A stretch of DNA of 64,000 nucleotides from Kroppenstedtia sanguinis (GCF_050433445.1 NZ_JBNPXF010000018.1:1-64000), one strand, 5' to 3'. Shown: positions 25,310-34,145, counted from the stretch's first letter. Made by a program: numbers and translations. Notes: generated by a model from the letters alone, not told the origin.

Positions 25310-25501
25310 TCTTGGTCCCTCCTCTACTTCTCCTGTCGTAACCTTCATTATACAACAGGCGGATCTCCCCCGTCCTCCCAACTGTGGCAAACCGGAAACA
25401 GATGGAATGGATTCTCGGAGTTCTAATTTCTCTTTCTCCTTCACTTCGCTACTTCCGTTATTGTACAGTGGAGAAAATGAGAAATGAAATGGGGGAGCGG
25501 T

Positions 25502-25726
25502 ATGTCTGAAGCAAAGAGCCGTCCCAAGTATTGCCCCCTCTGTGGGCAGGAAAATCGTTGCGGGATCGGTGAACCCCAGAAAGCCTGCTGGTGTACCTAC
25601 GCATATTTCCCAAAGGAGATCTTTGCCATGGTGCCGCCAGCTCAATTGGGGAAATCGTGCATCTGCAAAGAGTGTCTGGAAAAGTTTGTGAAGGAGGATC
25701 CGATAGATATCGACACGTCCCTCTAG
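25502..25726 (+). CDS. Cysteine-rich CWC-family protein
   Basis: A 74-residue protein with CPLCGQENRCG at residues 11-21, CWCTYAYFP at about 30, and CICKECLEKF near the end: a CWC-type zinc-binding module. Small proteins of this family have no defined function; the three Cys pairs suggest a structural metal site. The start is chosen for GGGGGAG upstream. It faces the LacI gene convergently. Confidence 0.75.
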   Translation: MSEAKSRPKYCPLCGQENRCGIGEPQKACWCTYAYFPKEIFAMVPPAQLGKSCICKECLEKFVKEDPIDIDTSL

Positions 25727-25739
25727 TAACCCTCGGTGA

Positions 25740-26792
25740 TCACTCTCCGACAGAAGTGGTGCTCTCCCGCACTACGAGTTCATGACCGATCTGGATGACC
25801 TCATCGGGGGAGGATTCCTCTTCCTGTAAAATGGACATCAACCCTTCTGTCGCCTTTCGTCCCATCTCGAAAGGAGAATGGCGAACGGTGGTGAGACGAG
25901 GCTTGATAAGGGTAGCTACCTCTTCATCATCAAAACCCGCCACCGCTATCTGCTCTGGAACGCGAACCCCACGACTTTCCAGAGCTTGAAACGCCCCGAC
26001 AGCCATCCGATCACAAGCGCAGAAAACCGCTGTCGGTGGCTCATCGGCACGCAGGATTTTTTCCATCCCCTTCACTCCATCCTTAAGACGAAAAGACGCT
26101 TCTTCTGCGATCCACTCCGGACGTGGAGTCTTCCCCGCTTTCCACAGGGCATCCCGATACCCTTCATAACGCTCCCTCCCTGAGGCGAGATCCCACATCG
26201 GACCGCTGATCATTCCGATCCGGCGATGTCCCTTCTCCATCAGATGCTCGATTACTTCACCAGCGGCACGCCGGTTATCCACCTGGATACAGAGTGCCCG
26301 TAACCCGGTAGGACGCTGTCCGATCAACACATAGGGAATGGTGAGAGACGCCACCGCTCTCCTCAGCTCCCCATCTATGCGAGCTGCCGCCAGGATGATT
26401 CCGTCCATCTGCCGTGCCTGAAAAATCCGCAACAAGTCCATCTCCCGACGAGGATCCTTCTGTGAAATCGCCAGCATGATGTGGGATTGGTGCTGATGGG
26501 CCACACTCTCAATCCCTTCCACAAGACCTGAAAAGTATGGATTGGAAATTTCAGGGACGATCACTCCGATCAACCCGGTACGTTTTTGGATCATACTTTG
26601 GGCAACTGCATTAGGCAGATAGCCCATCTCTCTTACCGCTTGTTCAATTCGCCTTTTCAATTCCTCGCTCACCGGTTTGGAATGGTTCAACACCCGAGAA
26701 ACCGTCGCGATGGAAACTTCCGCCCGCCTCGCCACCTCCCGGATCGTCACAGGGCTTCGCCTGTCTCCCCCAGAACTATTCTTTGACGGCAC
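25740..26792 (-). CDS. LacI-family repressor of the sugar transporter
   Basis: A 350-residue repressor with a LacI helix-turn-helix (TIREVARRAEVSIATVSRVLNHSKPVSEELKRRI, about residues 16-50) and a periplasmic-binding-like effector domain. GTG at 26792 gives the longest frame and overlaps the permease gene by 17 bases; a second GTG (26750), directly before TIREVA, is an equally good start. It is the last gene of the E-F-G operon, so it most probably represses that operon in the absence of its sugar. No clear operator could be proven. Confidence 0.85.
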   Translation of the reverse strand: MPSKNSSGGDRRSPVTIREVARRAEVSIATVSRVLNHSKPVSEELKRRIEQAVREMGYLPNAVAQSMIQKRTGLIGVIVPEISNPYFSGLVEGIESVAHQHQSHIMLAISQKDPRREMDLLRIFQARQMDGIILAAARIDGELRRAVASLTIPYVLIGQRPTGLRALCIQVDNRRAAGEVIEHLMEKGHRRIGMISGPMWDLASGRERYEGYRDALWKAGKTPRPEWIAEEASFRLKDGVKGMEKILRADEPPTAVFCACDRMAVGAFQALESRGVRVPEQIAVAGFDDEEVATLIKPRLTTVRHSPFEMGRKATEGLMSILQEEESSPDEVIQIGHELVVRESTTSVGE

Positions 26793-27603
26793 CGCTCGTC
26801 AATCCGTCCACGATCCGACGTTGGAATAGAAGAACCATGAGTACGAGGGGGATGGTGACGATCACCGAAGCGGCGGAGATCTCCGCCCAAGGGATGGAAA
26901 AACGACCTTGGAAGAGCGCAATCCCTACAGGGACCGTTTTCATACTCTCCTCTGTATTGATGGTAAGGGCAAAGAAGAATTCATTCCAGGCAGCGATAAA
27001 AACCAGAATAGCCGTGGTAAATGTGCCGGGCATCGCCAAAGGAAAGATCACCCTCCACAGCGCCTGCCAAGTAGTGGCTCCGTCCATTTTGGCCGCCTCC
27101 TCCAGCTCAAAGGGGATTTTGCGGAAGAAGTTGGTCAGGTTCCAGAGTGCCAAGGGCAGTGCAAAAGTGGTGTACGGAATGATCAAACCTGTATAACTAT
27201 TGGTCAAGCCCATCTTCTCCATAAATATGAAGATCGGCGAGATCGTGGCGATCTGGGGAAACATGCTGACTGCCAGCGTAATCCCGAGCACGAGACTCTT
27301 GCCTCTAAACCGAAGGCGGGCGACGGCATAGGCAGCAATCGCCGCCACAAAGACACAATAGACTGTCGTCACGACTGCCACCCAGGTACTGTTCCACAGA
27401 TAGGTGGCAAAGGGACGCTGGGTGAATACCTTGACATAATTGTCCAGTGTCGGATGCTCCGGAACCGGCCGAAAGGCATGCTCTCCGAAGAGCTCCCCTG
27501 GTGACTTGAGCGAAGTCAACGCCTGCCAGATGAAGGGGAAAAGCACAACCAGAAGAAACCCCGCCAGTGCCAGGTAAAACCAGAATCCCGACTTTTTGCG
27601 CAT
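26776..27603 (-). CDS. Sugar ABC transporter permease, MalG type
   Basis: A 275-residue inner-membrane permease with six segments and the EAA loop near residue 190 (ELEEAAKMDGATTWQALWRVIFPLAMPG), which contacts the ATPase. CUT1-family member. The ATG is preceded by AAGGTGA. It begins 15 bases after malF and ends inside the LacI start. The partner ATPase is absent here and must come from a shared MsmX-like protein, as usual in Bacillota. Confidence 0.9.
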   Translation of the reverse strand: MRKKSGFWFYLALAGFLLVVLFPFIWQALTSLKSPGELFGEHAFRPVPEHPTLDNYVKVFTQRPFATYLWNSTWVAVVTTVYCVFVAAIAAYAVARLRFRGKSLVLGITLAVSMFPQIATISPIFIFMEKMGLTNSYTGLIIPYTTFALPLALWNLTNFFRKIPFELEEAAKMDGATTWQALWRVIFPLAMPGTFTTAILVFIAAWNEFFFALTINTEESMKTVPVGIALFQGRFSIPWAEISAASVIVTIPLVLMVLLFQRRIVDGLTSGAVKE

Positions 27604-27617
27604 CTCTCTCACCTTCC

Positions 27618-28928
27618 TTACTTGCCGCTTCCGTCACTGATCAGATCCCGACCGAGCAGCTTCACAAACAGCACGCTGATGATAGCGATACAAATAAAGA
27701 CGATCACTGCCAACGCCGATCCCGCCCCAAAGTTCATCTGGGCAAACATCGTCTTGTAGGCGTAAACCGAGATCGTTTCCGTGGCATTGGCTGGCCCCCC
27801 ACCAGTGAGAACATAGATCAGATCAAAGACGCGGAAGGCATCGAGAACCCGGAACAGCAAAGCCACCAGAATCGTCGTACACAGCATGGGAAGCGTAATT
27901 TTGAAAAACTGCTGGATTCTGCTGGCTCCGTCCACCTGCGCCGCTTCGTACAAACTCTTGGGGATGGCCTGAAGTCCAGCCAAAATCAGTAACGCCATAA
28001 AGGGAGTCGCCTTCCAGACATCGGCGAAAATCACAGCAAACATAGACCAAAACTTCGTCGTTAACAGAGTCCCCATATCAGGAATCAGACCGATTTCGGC
28101 AAATATTTTGGCCATAACCCCGTTTTGACCGTCAAAGAGAAATTTCCACATCAGCGCGGCCACCGCTGTCGGCAACGCCCAGGGAATCAATACCGAGGCC
28201 CGCACCAGCCCCCGACCGACAAACTGCCGGTTGATCAGCAGAGCGACGGCAATCCCCAGCACCAACTCTACAGCCACGGAAATTCCGGTAAAAATGAAGG
28301 TATTGGCCAAAGAGGCCCACATCCGCTCATCTGTCAGATAGATGCGGTAATATTTCAGACCAACAAAGTTGGGCTCAATCAAGCACTTTTGTAATCCGTT
28401 GGCAAGTCCGGTCACCCGTTTGGGCTGATGCAACAGGCCCTCCCGCTCCATCGCTTTCAGATCCGACCGGATCTGAGTCACCTGCTTCTCGGTGGTCTGG
28501 GCTTGCTTCTTGTCGAGCTCCACCCGACTCAGGTTTTCAGGAACTGACTGACCCTCAAACAGGAGATCGTCCACTTTTTTGAAATTTTCATGGATCTGGG
28601 GATTCCCCTCCAAACTGGATTGCACGCTCTTCACTCGTTCTTGGATCGAGGTGAGGCGCTCCTTCCCCTCCCCCTTTGCCTGGCCGATCTCCTGATCCAA
28701 TGCCGTCAATAAAAAGGGCATCGAATTGGCATATCCTTCGAGATCGATTCCATAACTGCTATGCGTGGTCCGCTTGGTGGCATCATTCAGCCGTACATCG
28801 TGTAGACTGAGCCAAAAGGAACGGAACACCGGAAAAATGGCGATCACCAGGATCAAAAGCAGAGCGGGAATCACCAGTAACCAAGCCAAACGTCCTTCGG
28901 AAAGTCCCTTCCGAGTTCCTTTTTTCAT
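27618..28928 (-). CDS. Sugar ABC transporter permease, MalF type, with long insertion
   Basis: A 436-residue CUT1 permease with the EAA loop (SLYEAAQVDGASRIQQFFKITLPML, about residue 330). Most family members are about 290 residues long. The difference is an insertion of about 160 residues after the first membrane segment, rich in Lys, Glu, Gln and Leu (e.g. LDQEIGQAKGEGKERLTSIQ and VELDKKQAQTTEKQVTQI), which is likely an external helical or coiled-coil domain. It is comparable in position to the P2 loop of E. coli MalF but unrelated in sequence. Confidence 0.88.
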   Translation of the reverse strand: MKKGTRKGLSEGRLAWLLVIPALLLILVIAIFPVFRSFWLSLHDVRLNDATKRTTHSSYGIDLEGYANSMPFLLTALDQEIGQAKGEGKERLTSIQERVKSVQSSLEGNPQIHENFKKVDDLLFEGQSVPENLSRVELDKKQAQTTEKQVTQIRSDLKAMEREGLLHQPKRVTGLANGLQKCLIEPNFVGLKYYRIYLTDERMWASLANTFIFTGISVAVELVLGIAVALLINRQFVGRGLVRASVLIPWALPTAVAALMWKFLFDGQNGVMAKIFAEIGLIPDMGTLLTTKFWSMFAVIFADVWKATPFMALLILAGLQAIPKSLYEAAQVDGASRIQQFFKITLPMLCTTILVALLFRVLDAFRVFDLIYVLTGGGPANATETISVYAYKTMFAQMNFGAGSALAVIVFICIAIISVLFVKLLGRDLISDGSGK

Positions 28929-29028
28929 GCTTTCACCCGCTTTTTTCTTCAGAGGTGGAAAGAGGGGAGGTCGGGAACCAGTGCACTCCCGGCCCCACCC
29001 TTCTCATCCATCAATGGAAATAATCCGA

Positions 29029-30306
29029 TTATTTTACGACTTCCCGCAATTTTTTCTCCATGCTCTTCACCGCTGCTTCTGGTGTCTGTTTCCCAGCCAG
29101 GGTTTTGGAGACTTCCATCTGAATGATATCGGAAATTTTCGGATATTCCGGAGAAACTGGACGGGAGACAGCCGATTTCAAGCCTTCCACATAGTTTTCG
29201 TCCTTGAACAGTGGGCTCGCTTTTTTCACCTCTTCATCCTCAAAGGCAGGGATATAAGTCGGGGCCAGCCCGCCATCGATCGCGGAGATCTTTTGTCCCT
29301 CGGGACCAGTCATAAATTTGATGAACTCCCAGGCTTCTTTTTTATGTTTGGAATTTTTGTTGATTCCAGCAACCCATCCTCCCAGAGCAGAAGCACTTCC
29401 CTGTTCTCCTGCCGGCAGCGGAGCGACAGCCACTTTTCCTTTCACCTGGGAGCTTGCTTCATTTACTTTGGCGTAGTGATAGGGCCATTGACGGTCGAAC
29501 ACAGCCTGACCTTCACTGTAGATCGCATCGGTCTCGATTTCCGTGATGGCCGTCACATTTCCTGGTACGATACCCGATTTGGCGATCTCCGTCATCTTTT
29601 TCAAGCCCTTTACGGTCTCTGGACTGTTGACTACTAACTGTCCCTTCTCATCCAGCACCTGTCCGCCATAAGAAGCGATAAATTCCACAAAGTTGCAGAC
29701 CAGACCTTCATATTGTTTTCCCTGAAAAACATAACCGTACTTGGTGCCGTTTTTCCCTTTATGTTCCTTCGCCTGCTCGATCAACTCATCCCAAGTGGTT
29801 GGCGCTTTTTTCACTAGATCTGTCCGGTAATACAACAGTCCCGCATCCATGAATTTAGGCATCGCCCACTGCTGTCCATTGTAATTACTGGCATCCACCG
29901 CCCCTTCCACATATTTGTCCAGTTGGATCTGATCCCGCTGGATGTAACGATCCAAGGGTTCCAGGTACCCCGCCTGAGCAAATTCGGCAGGCCAGATCAC
30001 ATCCAAGTCAAAAACGTCGATCTCTCCAGAACCTCCGCTGAACATGGTCACATACTGATCATGGCTGACGCCTGTATCTGAAGGCATCTCTTTAAACTTG
30101 ACCTGGATATGCGGATGTTTCTTTTCGAAGGCTTGGACCAGCTTGGTTGTGGTATCGGTCTGATCCTTGCCCCGGGCGTATGTCAGAGTGATTTTCTTCC
30201 CATCTGAATCCCCTTTCACCCCGTCCGAGCCCGAACCGCAGGCCGCCAGGCCACAGACCAGAAAAACGGACAATGCGACAGTGAGCCATTTTTGCCAAAA
30301 CTTCAC
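29029..30306 (-). CDS. Sugar ABC transporter substrate-binding lipoprotein, MalE type
   Basis: A 425-residue family-1 solute-binding protein. The lipoprotein signal ends in VFLVCGLAAC. GTG is chosen as start because GGGGAG lies eight bases upstream; the frame extends 13 codons further. Landmarks include TLTYARGKDQTDTTTKLVQAFEKKHPHIQVKF, DVFDLDVIWPAEFAQAGYLEPL and GGWVAGINKNSKHKKEAWEFIKFMT. The closest types bind trehalose, maltose or other alpha-glucosides, but the sugar cannot be fixed from sequence. First gene of the operon. Confidence 0.88.
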   Translation of the reverse strand: MKFWQKWLTVALSVFLVCGLAACGSGSDGVKGDSDGKKITLTYARGKDQTDTTTKLVQAFEKKHPHIQVKFKEMPSDTGVSHDQYVTMFSGGSGEIDVFDLDVIWPAEFAQAGYLEPLDRYIQRDQIQLDKYVEGAVDASNYNGQQWAMPKFMDAGLLYYRTDLVKKAPTTWDELIEQAKEHKGKNGTKYGYVFQGKQYEGLVCNFVEFIASYGGQVLDEKGQLVVNSPETVKGLKKMTEIAKSGIVPGNVTAITEIETDAIYSEGQAVFDRQWPYHYAKVNEASSQVKGKVAVAPLPAGEQGSASALGGWVAGINKNSKHKKEAWEFIKFMTGPEGQKISAIDGGLAPTYIPAFEDEEVKKASPLFKDENYVEGLKSAVSRPVSPEYPKISDIIQMEVSKTLAGKQTPEAAVKSMEKKLREVVK

Positions 30307-30614
30307 CTTTGTTTCTCCCCTTTCACATTTGAAACTCGTCTGCAAACCCAGAGTATCCCAACACCTCTAGTCAACAGCAGGGAAATCCCTCCGATCCTAC
30401 GTCGGAAATTTTGTTATAATCCATCATTTAATATTCGGAATAAATATTGGAGGGAAAACATTTTCCTATTATGAGGATATGAAAAAACGTAGGAAGATGC
30501 AAGAATAATTTGTATTCATCCCCTTCTCATTCTCCAAACAGAATAGGGGCGCCGGAGCATTTACTTTTCGCTATAATAGGTGGGACAAACTTTCGCAACA
30601 AGAAGGAGATCCCC

Positions 30615-31274
30615 ATGCGTATCAGACGAAAACCCCACGCCAAACAGACGGTGCGGGAGCATCCCCGGGTGGTGCAGGAATCGGAGCAACTTCGGGGAAA
30701 GTGGGTCACCCTGTTCGACAATGACCAACCTCTCTACCTGGAACTGGGCACCGGGAAAGGGCAATTCCTGTCCCGTGTCTGTCAAGAATGTCCCCAGATC
30801 AATTGGGTCGGGGTGGAGCGAATCGAAGAAGTACTCCTCCACGCCTTAAATAAAGCCGAGGAGACTCCGTGCTCCAACCTTCGGTTTCTATGGATGGATG
30901 TCAGCTCTCTCGATGAAGTTTTTGCAGAGGGGGAAGTGGATCGGATCTACCTCCACTTCAGCGACCCTTGGCCCAAGAAACGGCATGCCCGGCGGAGGCT
31001 GACCCATCACACCTTCCTCCATCGTTACAAGAAAGTACTGAAGCCACAGGGAGAGATCCTGCTGAAAACAGACAACGCCGCTCTCTTTGAGTTCTCTCTG
31101 GAGGAATTGGAAGCTGCAGGCTTCACCATCGTGGAATCGACTCGGGATCTTTATCACAGTCCCTATGAGAGCGGGAACATCCCTACAGAGTATGAACAGA
31201 AGTTCACCGCTCGGGGAGCCCCCATCCATTACCTGCTGGCTAAGCACTCTAAGGATTTCTCTTCCACTCGTTGA
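30615..31274 (+). CDS. trmB: tRNA (guanine-N7-)-methyltransferase
   Basis: A 219-residue SAM-dependent enzyme that methylates G46 of tRNAs. It contains LELGTGKGQFLSRV (SAM site, about residue 46), NLRFLWMDVSSLDE, and IYLHFSDPWPKKRHARRRLTH with the catalytic Asp region. The start ATG follows AGAAGGAGAT; the frame is open 35 codons further upstream but without a site. Its stop overlaps the -35 box of the rpsD promoter. Confidence 0.93.
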   Translation: MRIRRKPHAKQTVREHPRVVQESEQLRGKWVTLFDNDQPLYLELGTGKGQFLSRVCQECPQINWVGVERIEEVLLHALNKAEETPCSNLRFLWMDVSSLDEVFAEGEVDRIYLHFSDPWPKKRHARRRLTHHTFLHRYKKVLKPQGEILLKTDNAALFEFSLEELEAAGFTIVESTRDLYHSPYESGNIPTEYEQKFTARGAPIHYLLAKHSKDFSSTR

Positions 31275-31298
31275 CATCTCTTCAGAATTCGATATAAT
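31271..31298 (+). promoter_or_regulatory. rpsD promoter
   Basis: TTGACA (31271-31276) and TATAAT (31293-31298) with 16-bp spacing; both boxes match sigma-A consensus exactly. Confidence 0.85.
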
Positions 31299-31305
31299 AT
31301 TGGTT

Positions 31306-31525
31306 TGTACGGCTCAAATTGTTCCTTTCGCAAAAGGGAACTTGAGGATAGCTCAGCAAATCAGGTGATGGAACGTCACCCTCACCGATCCGCCCTCAGG
31401 GAGGCGGCTGTATTCCCCCGAGGTGCCCCGCTTTTCGCCGCTATCCGGAAAGTGAGGGCAACAGCCAGCGGACCGGCATCCCCTGTCTTTGCTTAACTGA
31501 CTGCGTGAAAAAAGAAAGGAGCAAA
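31306..31525 (+). promoter_or_regulatory. Probable S4 autoregulatory leader
   Basis: About 220 bases lie between the promoter and rpsD with no reading frame and clear stems (CAAATTGTTCCTTTCGC/AAAGGGAACTTG; GATCCGCCCTCAGGGAGGCGG). In Bacillus, S4 represses its own monocistronic gene through the leader; position and size fit, but the pseudoknot was not verified. Confidence 0.55.
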
Positions 31526-31531
31526 TGATTT

Positions 31532-32131
31532 ATGGCACGTTACACCGGACCTCGTTGGAAATTGAGCCGTCGCCTGGGGATCTCCCTCACCGGCACCGGC
31601 AAAGAGATGAAACGACCCTACCCGCCGGGGGAACATGGTCCCAACCAGCGGCGCAAGGTCTCTGAATACGGTACTCAGTTGCAGGAGAAACAAAAACTGC
31701 GGTTCATGTACGGGATGAACGAAAAACAGTTTCGTTCCCTGTTTGTACAAGCCGGTAAGATGAAAGGCGTTCACGGTGAGAACTTCATGAAATTGCTGGA
31801 GTCCCGCCTGGACAACCTCGTTTATCGTCTCGGCTTTGCTCGCACCCGCGCCCAGTCCCGCCAGATGGTGGTTCATGGTCATATCACCGTCAACGGCAAA
31901 AAAGTGGACCGTCCCGCCTACCGGGTGAAACCCGGCGATGTGATCGGTCTCCGGGAAAAGAGCCGCAACCTGGGCATTGTCAAGGAAGCTTTGGCAGAGC
32001 GCAACTTCCTGCCAGAATACCTGAGCTTCGATGACAACAAACTGGAAGGCACCTACTCCCGCATACCCGAACGGGATGAACTGCCCTCGGAAATCAATGA
32101 ACGTCTGATCGTTGAATACTACTCCCGGTAA
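31532..32131 (+). CDS. rpsD: 30S ribosomal protein S4
   Basis: A 199-residue primary 16S rRNA-binding protein. It begins ARYTGPRWKLSRRLGISL and carries the S4 RNA-binding domain (ESRLDNLVYRLGFARTRAQSRQMVVHGHITVNGKKVDRPAYRVKPGD). The N-terminal zinc cysteines found in some lineages are absent (zinc-free form). The start follows GAAAGGAG. It is monocistronic with its own promoter, leader and terminator. Confidence 0.97.
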   Translation: MARYTGPRWKLSRRLGISLTGTGKEMKRPYPPGEHGPNQRRKVSEYGTQLQEKQKLRFMYGMNEKQFRSLFVQAGKMKGVHGENFMKLLESRLDNLVYRLGFARTRAQSRQMVVHGHITVNGKKVDRPAYRVKPGDVIGLREKSRNLGIVKEALAERNFLPEYLSFDDNKLEGTYSRIPERDELPSEINERLIVEYYSR

Positions 32132-32145
32132 TCGGGAGATCCATG

Positions 32146-32183
32146 AAACCCACCTTCCCTTTCACCGGGGAGGGTGGGTTTTG
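32146..32183 (+). terminator. rpsD terminator
   Basis: AAACCCACCTTCCC pairs with GGGAGGGTGGGTTT around TTTCACCG and runs into TTTTG. Confidence 0.85.
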
Positions 32184-32196
32184 TTATCCCAGTTCA

Positions 32197-32335
32197 AAGC
32201 ATAGTTCTGAAACAGAGAGGAAAGTCAGGTCTGCAGGATCTGATTGGCCTTATGGGAATGGATGCGGAGACTTTTCTCACCGAACCGTCTGACTGTCCCC
32301 CATCAGCCCCCCATTTTCGTCTCTGTTAAAGGGAA
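32197..32335 (-). pseudogene. ABC exporter ATPase remnant (copy 1)
   Basis: Minus-strand translation gives TVRRFGEKSLRIHSHKANQILQT, a stop, then LSSLFQNYALN. This matches the better preserved remnant at 33445-33717 and the region after Walker A of bacteriocin-export ABC ATPases (YLFQNYALI motif). Only about 45 codons remain. Confidence 0.6.
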
Positions 32336-32392
32336 GCCCTTTAGACGGCTTTTAAATGATCTAGTAGAATTATACCTCCGATCAGGGCTGTT

Positions 32393-32690
32393 GATTAACC
32401 AGAAAATGGGCAGCGGAAGGGAGTCGTGTGCTGCCAAAGCGACCTTTGTACCATGGGCACTACAATCCAAAGGAGCTGAAGCTCTAGATGAAGGTAGCCA
32501 TCCTACCCAGCGGAGAATCTGGAGGGAGGGCGTTTAGGGGTAACCTCTTCCCTGTGTTGCTTCCGTAAGGCTTTGCCCCTGCCCGATCGGAAGATTTGGA
32601 GCGGCCAGTTTTCACTTCCTTGCCGGATGGCAACGGTCGCGTGGATGAACACGATCTCCCCACCCAAAATATGGCTAATCAACAGCCCTG
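32393..32690. mobile_element. CAGG element, B type, with perfect target duplication
   Basis: Ends CAGGGCTGTTGATTAACC and the complement of GGCTAATCAACAGCCCTG, the best TIR pair in the window. ACCTCCGAT flanks it on both sides (32384-32392 and 32691-32699). The interior is B type: GCAGCGGAAGGGAGTCGTG, one GGCACTACAATC unit, CTACCCAGCGGAGAATCTGG, and AGGGGTAA/TTGCCCCT arms. Confidence 0.92.
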
Positions 32691-32710
32691 ACCTCCGATA
32701 TAATTAATAT

Positions 32711-32850
32711 CGTCAGAGGAGTCTCTGAGAGCTGGAGAAGGACCCAGCCTTCCTGGGGCAACACCGATGGTAGCTGATCACCGGATCCACTCCCGGAGGT
32801 GGCCAGCTCCACGGAAAAGAAAACCGGTAGCCACTAGAAAACTCTTTTTT
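32711..32850 (+). other. Structured non-coding segment upstream of cupin gene
   Basis: After the element come stems such as CTGGAGAAGGACCCAG and CCGGAGGTGGCCAGCTCC, with a GGGGCAAC run, ending before TTTTTTTGTCG. The shape hints at a leader RNA, but I could not fit it to a known riboswitch consensus. Confidence 0.25.
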
Positions 32851-32905
32851 TGTCGAATGATTTACGCTAAAATGAAAATGACTAAAGATTACGTGAGGTG
32901 GAGTA

Positions 32906-33325
32906 ATGGGAAAAATTGATCCAAAACAGATTCCGATCCGATCACACGAGTGGGGCATAACCAAATGGCTGGTGTCTTCAGAAAACGAGCAGACCCAGGG
33001 GGCACAAATCACATTTGGCCAAGTAGATTTAATGCCGGGAGAAGGACATGAACGACACAACCATGAGGATGCAGAAGAAATCCTATTTGTTCTCTCTGGA
33101 CATGGGGAGCAGATGATTAATGATGAACCATCCTTTCCGATTAGAGCTGAAGACACCCTTTACATACCGAAAGGAGTTTTCCATAGCACCTTCAATACAG
33201 GTTGGGAGCCGCTCCGACTGCTGGCGATTTACAATCCCGGAGGTGCTGAAAAAGCTCTACAGCAACTCCCCGACTACCGGGAAATCCCTGTCGGTAAAGT
33301 TCAAAAACTAACTCGACCCGAGTAA
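32906..33325 (+). CDS. Cupin-domain protein
   Basis: A 139-residue single-domain cupin. Motif 1 is GEGHERHNHEDAEEILFVLSGHGE (His, His, Glu and a following Gly-rich turn) and motif 2 is LYIPKGVFHSTFN; together they give the usual three-His/one-Glu metal site. The substrate is unknown; small cupins include sugar isomerases, dioxygenases and storage-like binding proteins. The start follows GAGGTGGAG. A terminator is at 33354-33395. Confidence 0.85.
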   Translation: MGKIDPKQIPIRSHEWGITKWLVSSENEQTQGAQITFGQVDLMPGEGHERHNHEDAEEILFVLSGHGEQMINDEPSFPIRAEDTLYIPKGVFHSTFNTGWEPLRLLAIYNPGGAEKALQQLPDYREIPVGKVQKLTRPE

Positions 33326-33353
33326 AGGGGTCACAGTACCATCTCGGACATAA

Positions 33354-33395
33354 AAAAACACCGACACCCTGTACGTTAAAGGAGTCGGTGTTTTT
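33354..33395 (+). terminator. Terminator of the cupin gene
   Basis: AAAACACCGAC pairs with GTCGGTGTTTTT around a 19-base loop. Confidence 0.75.
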
Positions 33396-33444
33396 AATAA
33401 GGTTCCTGCTACTAAGCCGTGCTTTAACCCTTCCAGCGCATCCA

Positions 33445-33690
33445 TCAAAGGGTTTTCCTTTTCAATTCCTGTTTTTCCTGCTTTGTTTTTTTAGAGTAGA
33501 CCAAGGGAACTTCCAAATTTTCATTCACAGTGGCATTATCTATCAGTGCATAGTTCTGAAACAGGTAGGAAAATCGGGTCCGCAAGATCCGGTTGGCCTT
33601 GCGGGAATGGATGCGAGGACTTTTTTCGCCAAAAAGTCTGACAGTCCCTTCCTCGGTCCTTTCCAACATGCCCATTATTGAAACAACAAA
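33445..33690 (-). pseudogene. ABC exporter ATPase remnant (copy 2)
   Basis: The minus strand reads MLERTEEGTVRLFGEKSPRI, then RKANRILRTRFSYLFQNYALIDNATVNENLEVPLVYSKKTK. The SYLFQNYALI-(D)N-T-NENL segment is typical of ATPases of bacteriocin (lactococcin-972 type) exporters. Walker A, signature and Walker B are missing, and the frame ends at 33445. It is a truncated leftover. The second copy at 32197 shows a former duplication. Confidence 0.7.
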
Positions 33691-33762
33691 AAAGTCGAAG
33701 CTGTCTGTTGTTCCCAAAGTAAAAAAGGTAAAATAAAAAAACTGTATCTGGGGAGGGAGCTT

Positions 33763-33894
33763 ATGGCTTCTGGAATAGGTATACCGGGATTGATTCTGGG
33801 AGGGGTGTTAGTTGTCGGTATTGGAGCATTTGTATACGGTGCTGTTCGCAACTGGACCCATTTCTTCAAGGAACGAAAAACCAGAAAAAAGTGA
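33763..33894 (+). CDS. Small single-pass membrane protein
   Basis: A 43-residue gene with ATG five bases after GGGGAGGGAG. The product has a short polar start, one glycine-rich membrane segment (GIPGLILGGVLVVGIGAFVYGAV) and a basic tail (HFFKERKTRKK), so the C terminus should be cytoplasmic. I do not recognise a family. The good ribosome binding site and the membrane/basic layout argue that it is expressed. From 33895 to 34145 there is only an eroded repeat end (near 34005-34030) and a stem TCACCTTCCC...GGGAAGGTGA. Confidence 0.55.
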   Translation: MASGIGIPGLILGGVLVVGIGAFVYGAVRNWTHFFKERKTRKK

Positions 33895-34047
33895 ATTGGT
33901 CTGGATGTAGAAGTCGATCATAGCGCCACCCTGCCATCCTTGTCCTCACTTGACTACTTTACAGGGCACAGGGAAGAAAGGAACATCTGCTTTTGTTTCC
34001 AACGTCTATTTTCTGGTTAACAGACAGTTTAAGGATGCCATCCTACT

Positions 34048-34096
34048 GCGCAAAACTCACCTTCCCCTCACGAGGGAAGGTGAGTTTTACGTTGTC
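34048..34096. terminator. Terminator near tyrS 3' end
   Basis: AAAACTCACCTTCCCCTC and GAGGGAAGGTGAGTTTT form an uninterrupted stem with a short loop; it can end transcription from either side. Confidence 0.75.
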
Positions 34097-34145
34097 AAAA
34101 TAAATGTTGGAACACCACGAGGGAAAATCCAAACCATCCATCTGA

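Noticed and set aside
30420..30470. LacI operator (GGAAAACATTTTCC or AATATTCGGAATAAATATT) upstream of the malE-type gene
   Set aside because: The palindromes lack the usual central CG and their position to a promoter is unclear, so they are not listed as a site.
32711..32850. SAM-I riboswitch
   Set aside because: A few bases (GAGAG, GGAG, GCAAC) agree, but the order and spacing of the core and a closing P1 stem could not be found, and the downstream cupin gene is no methionine/SAM gene.
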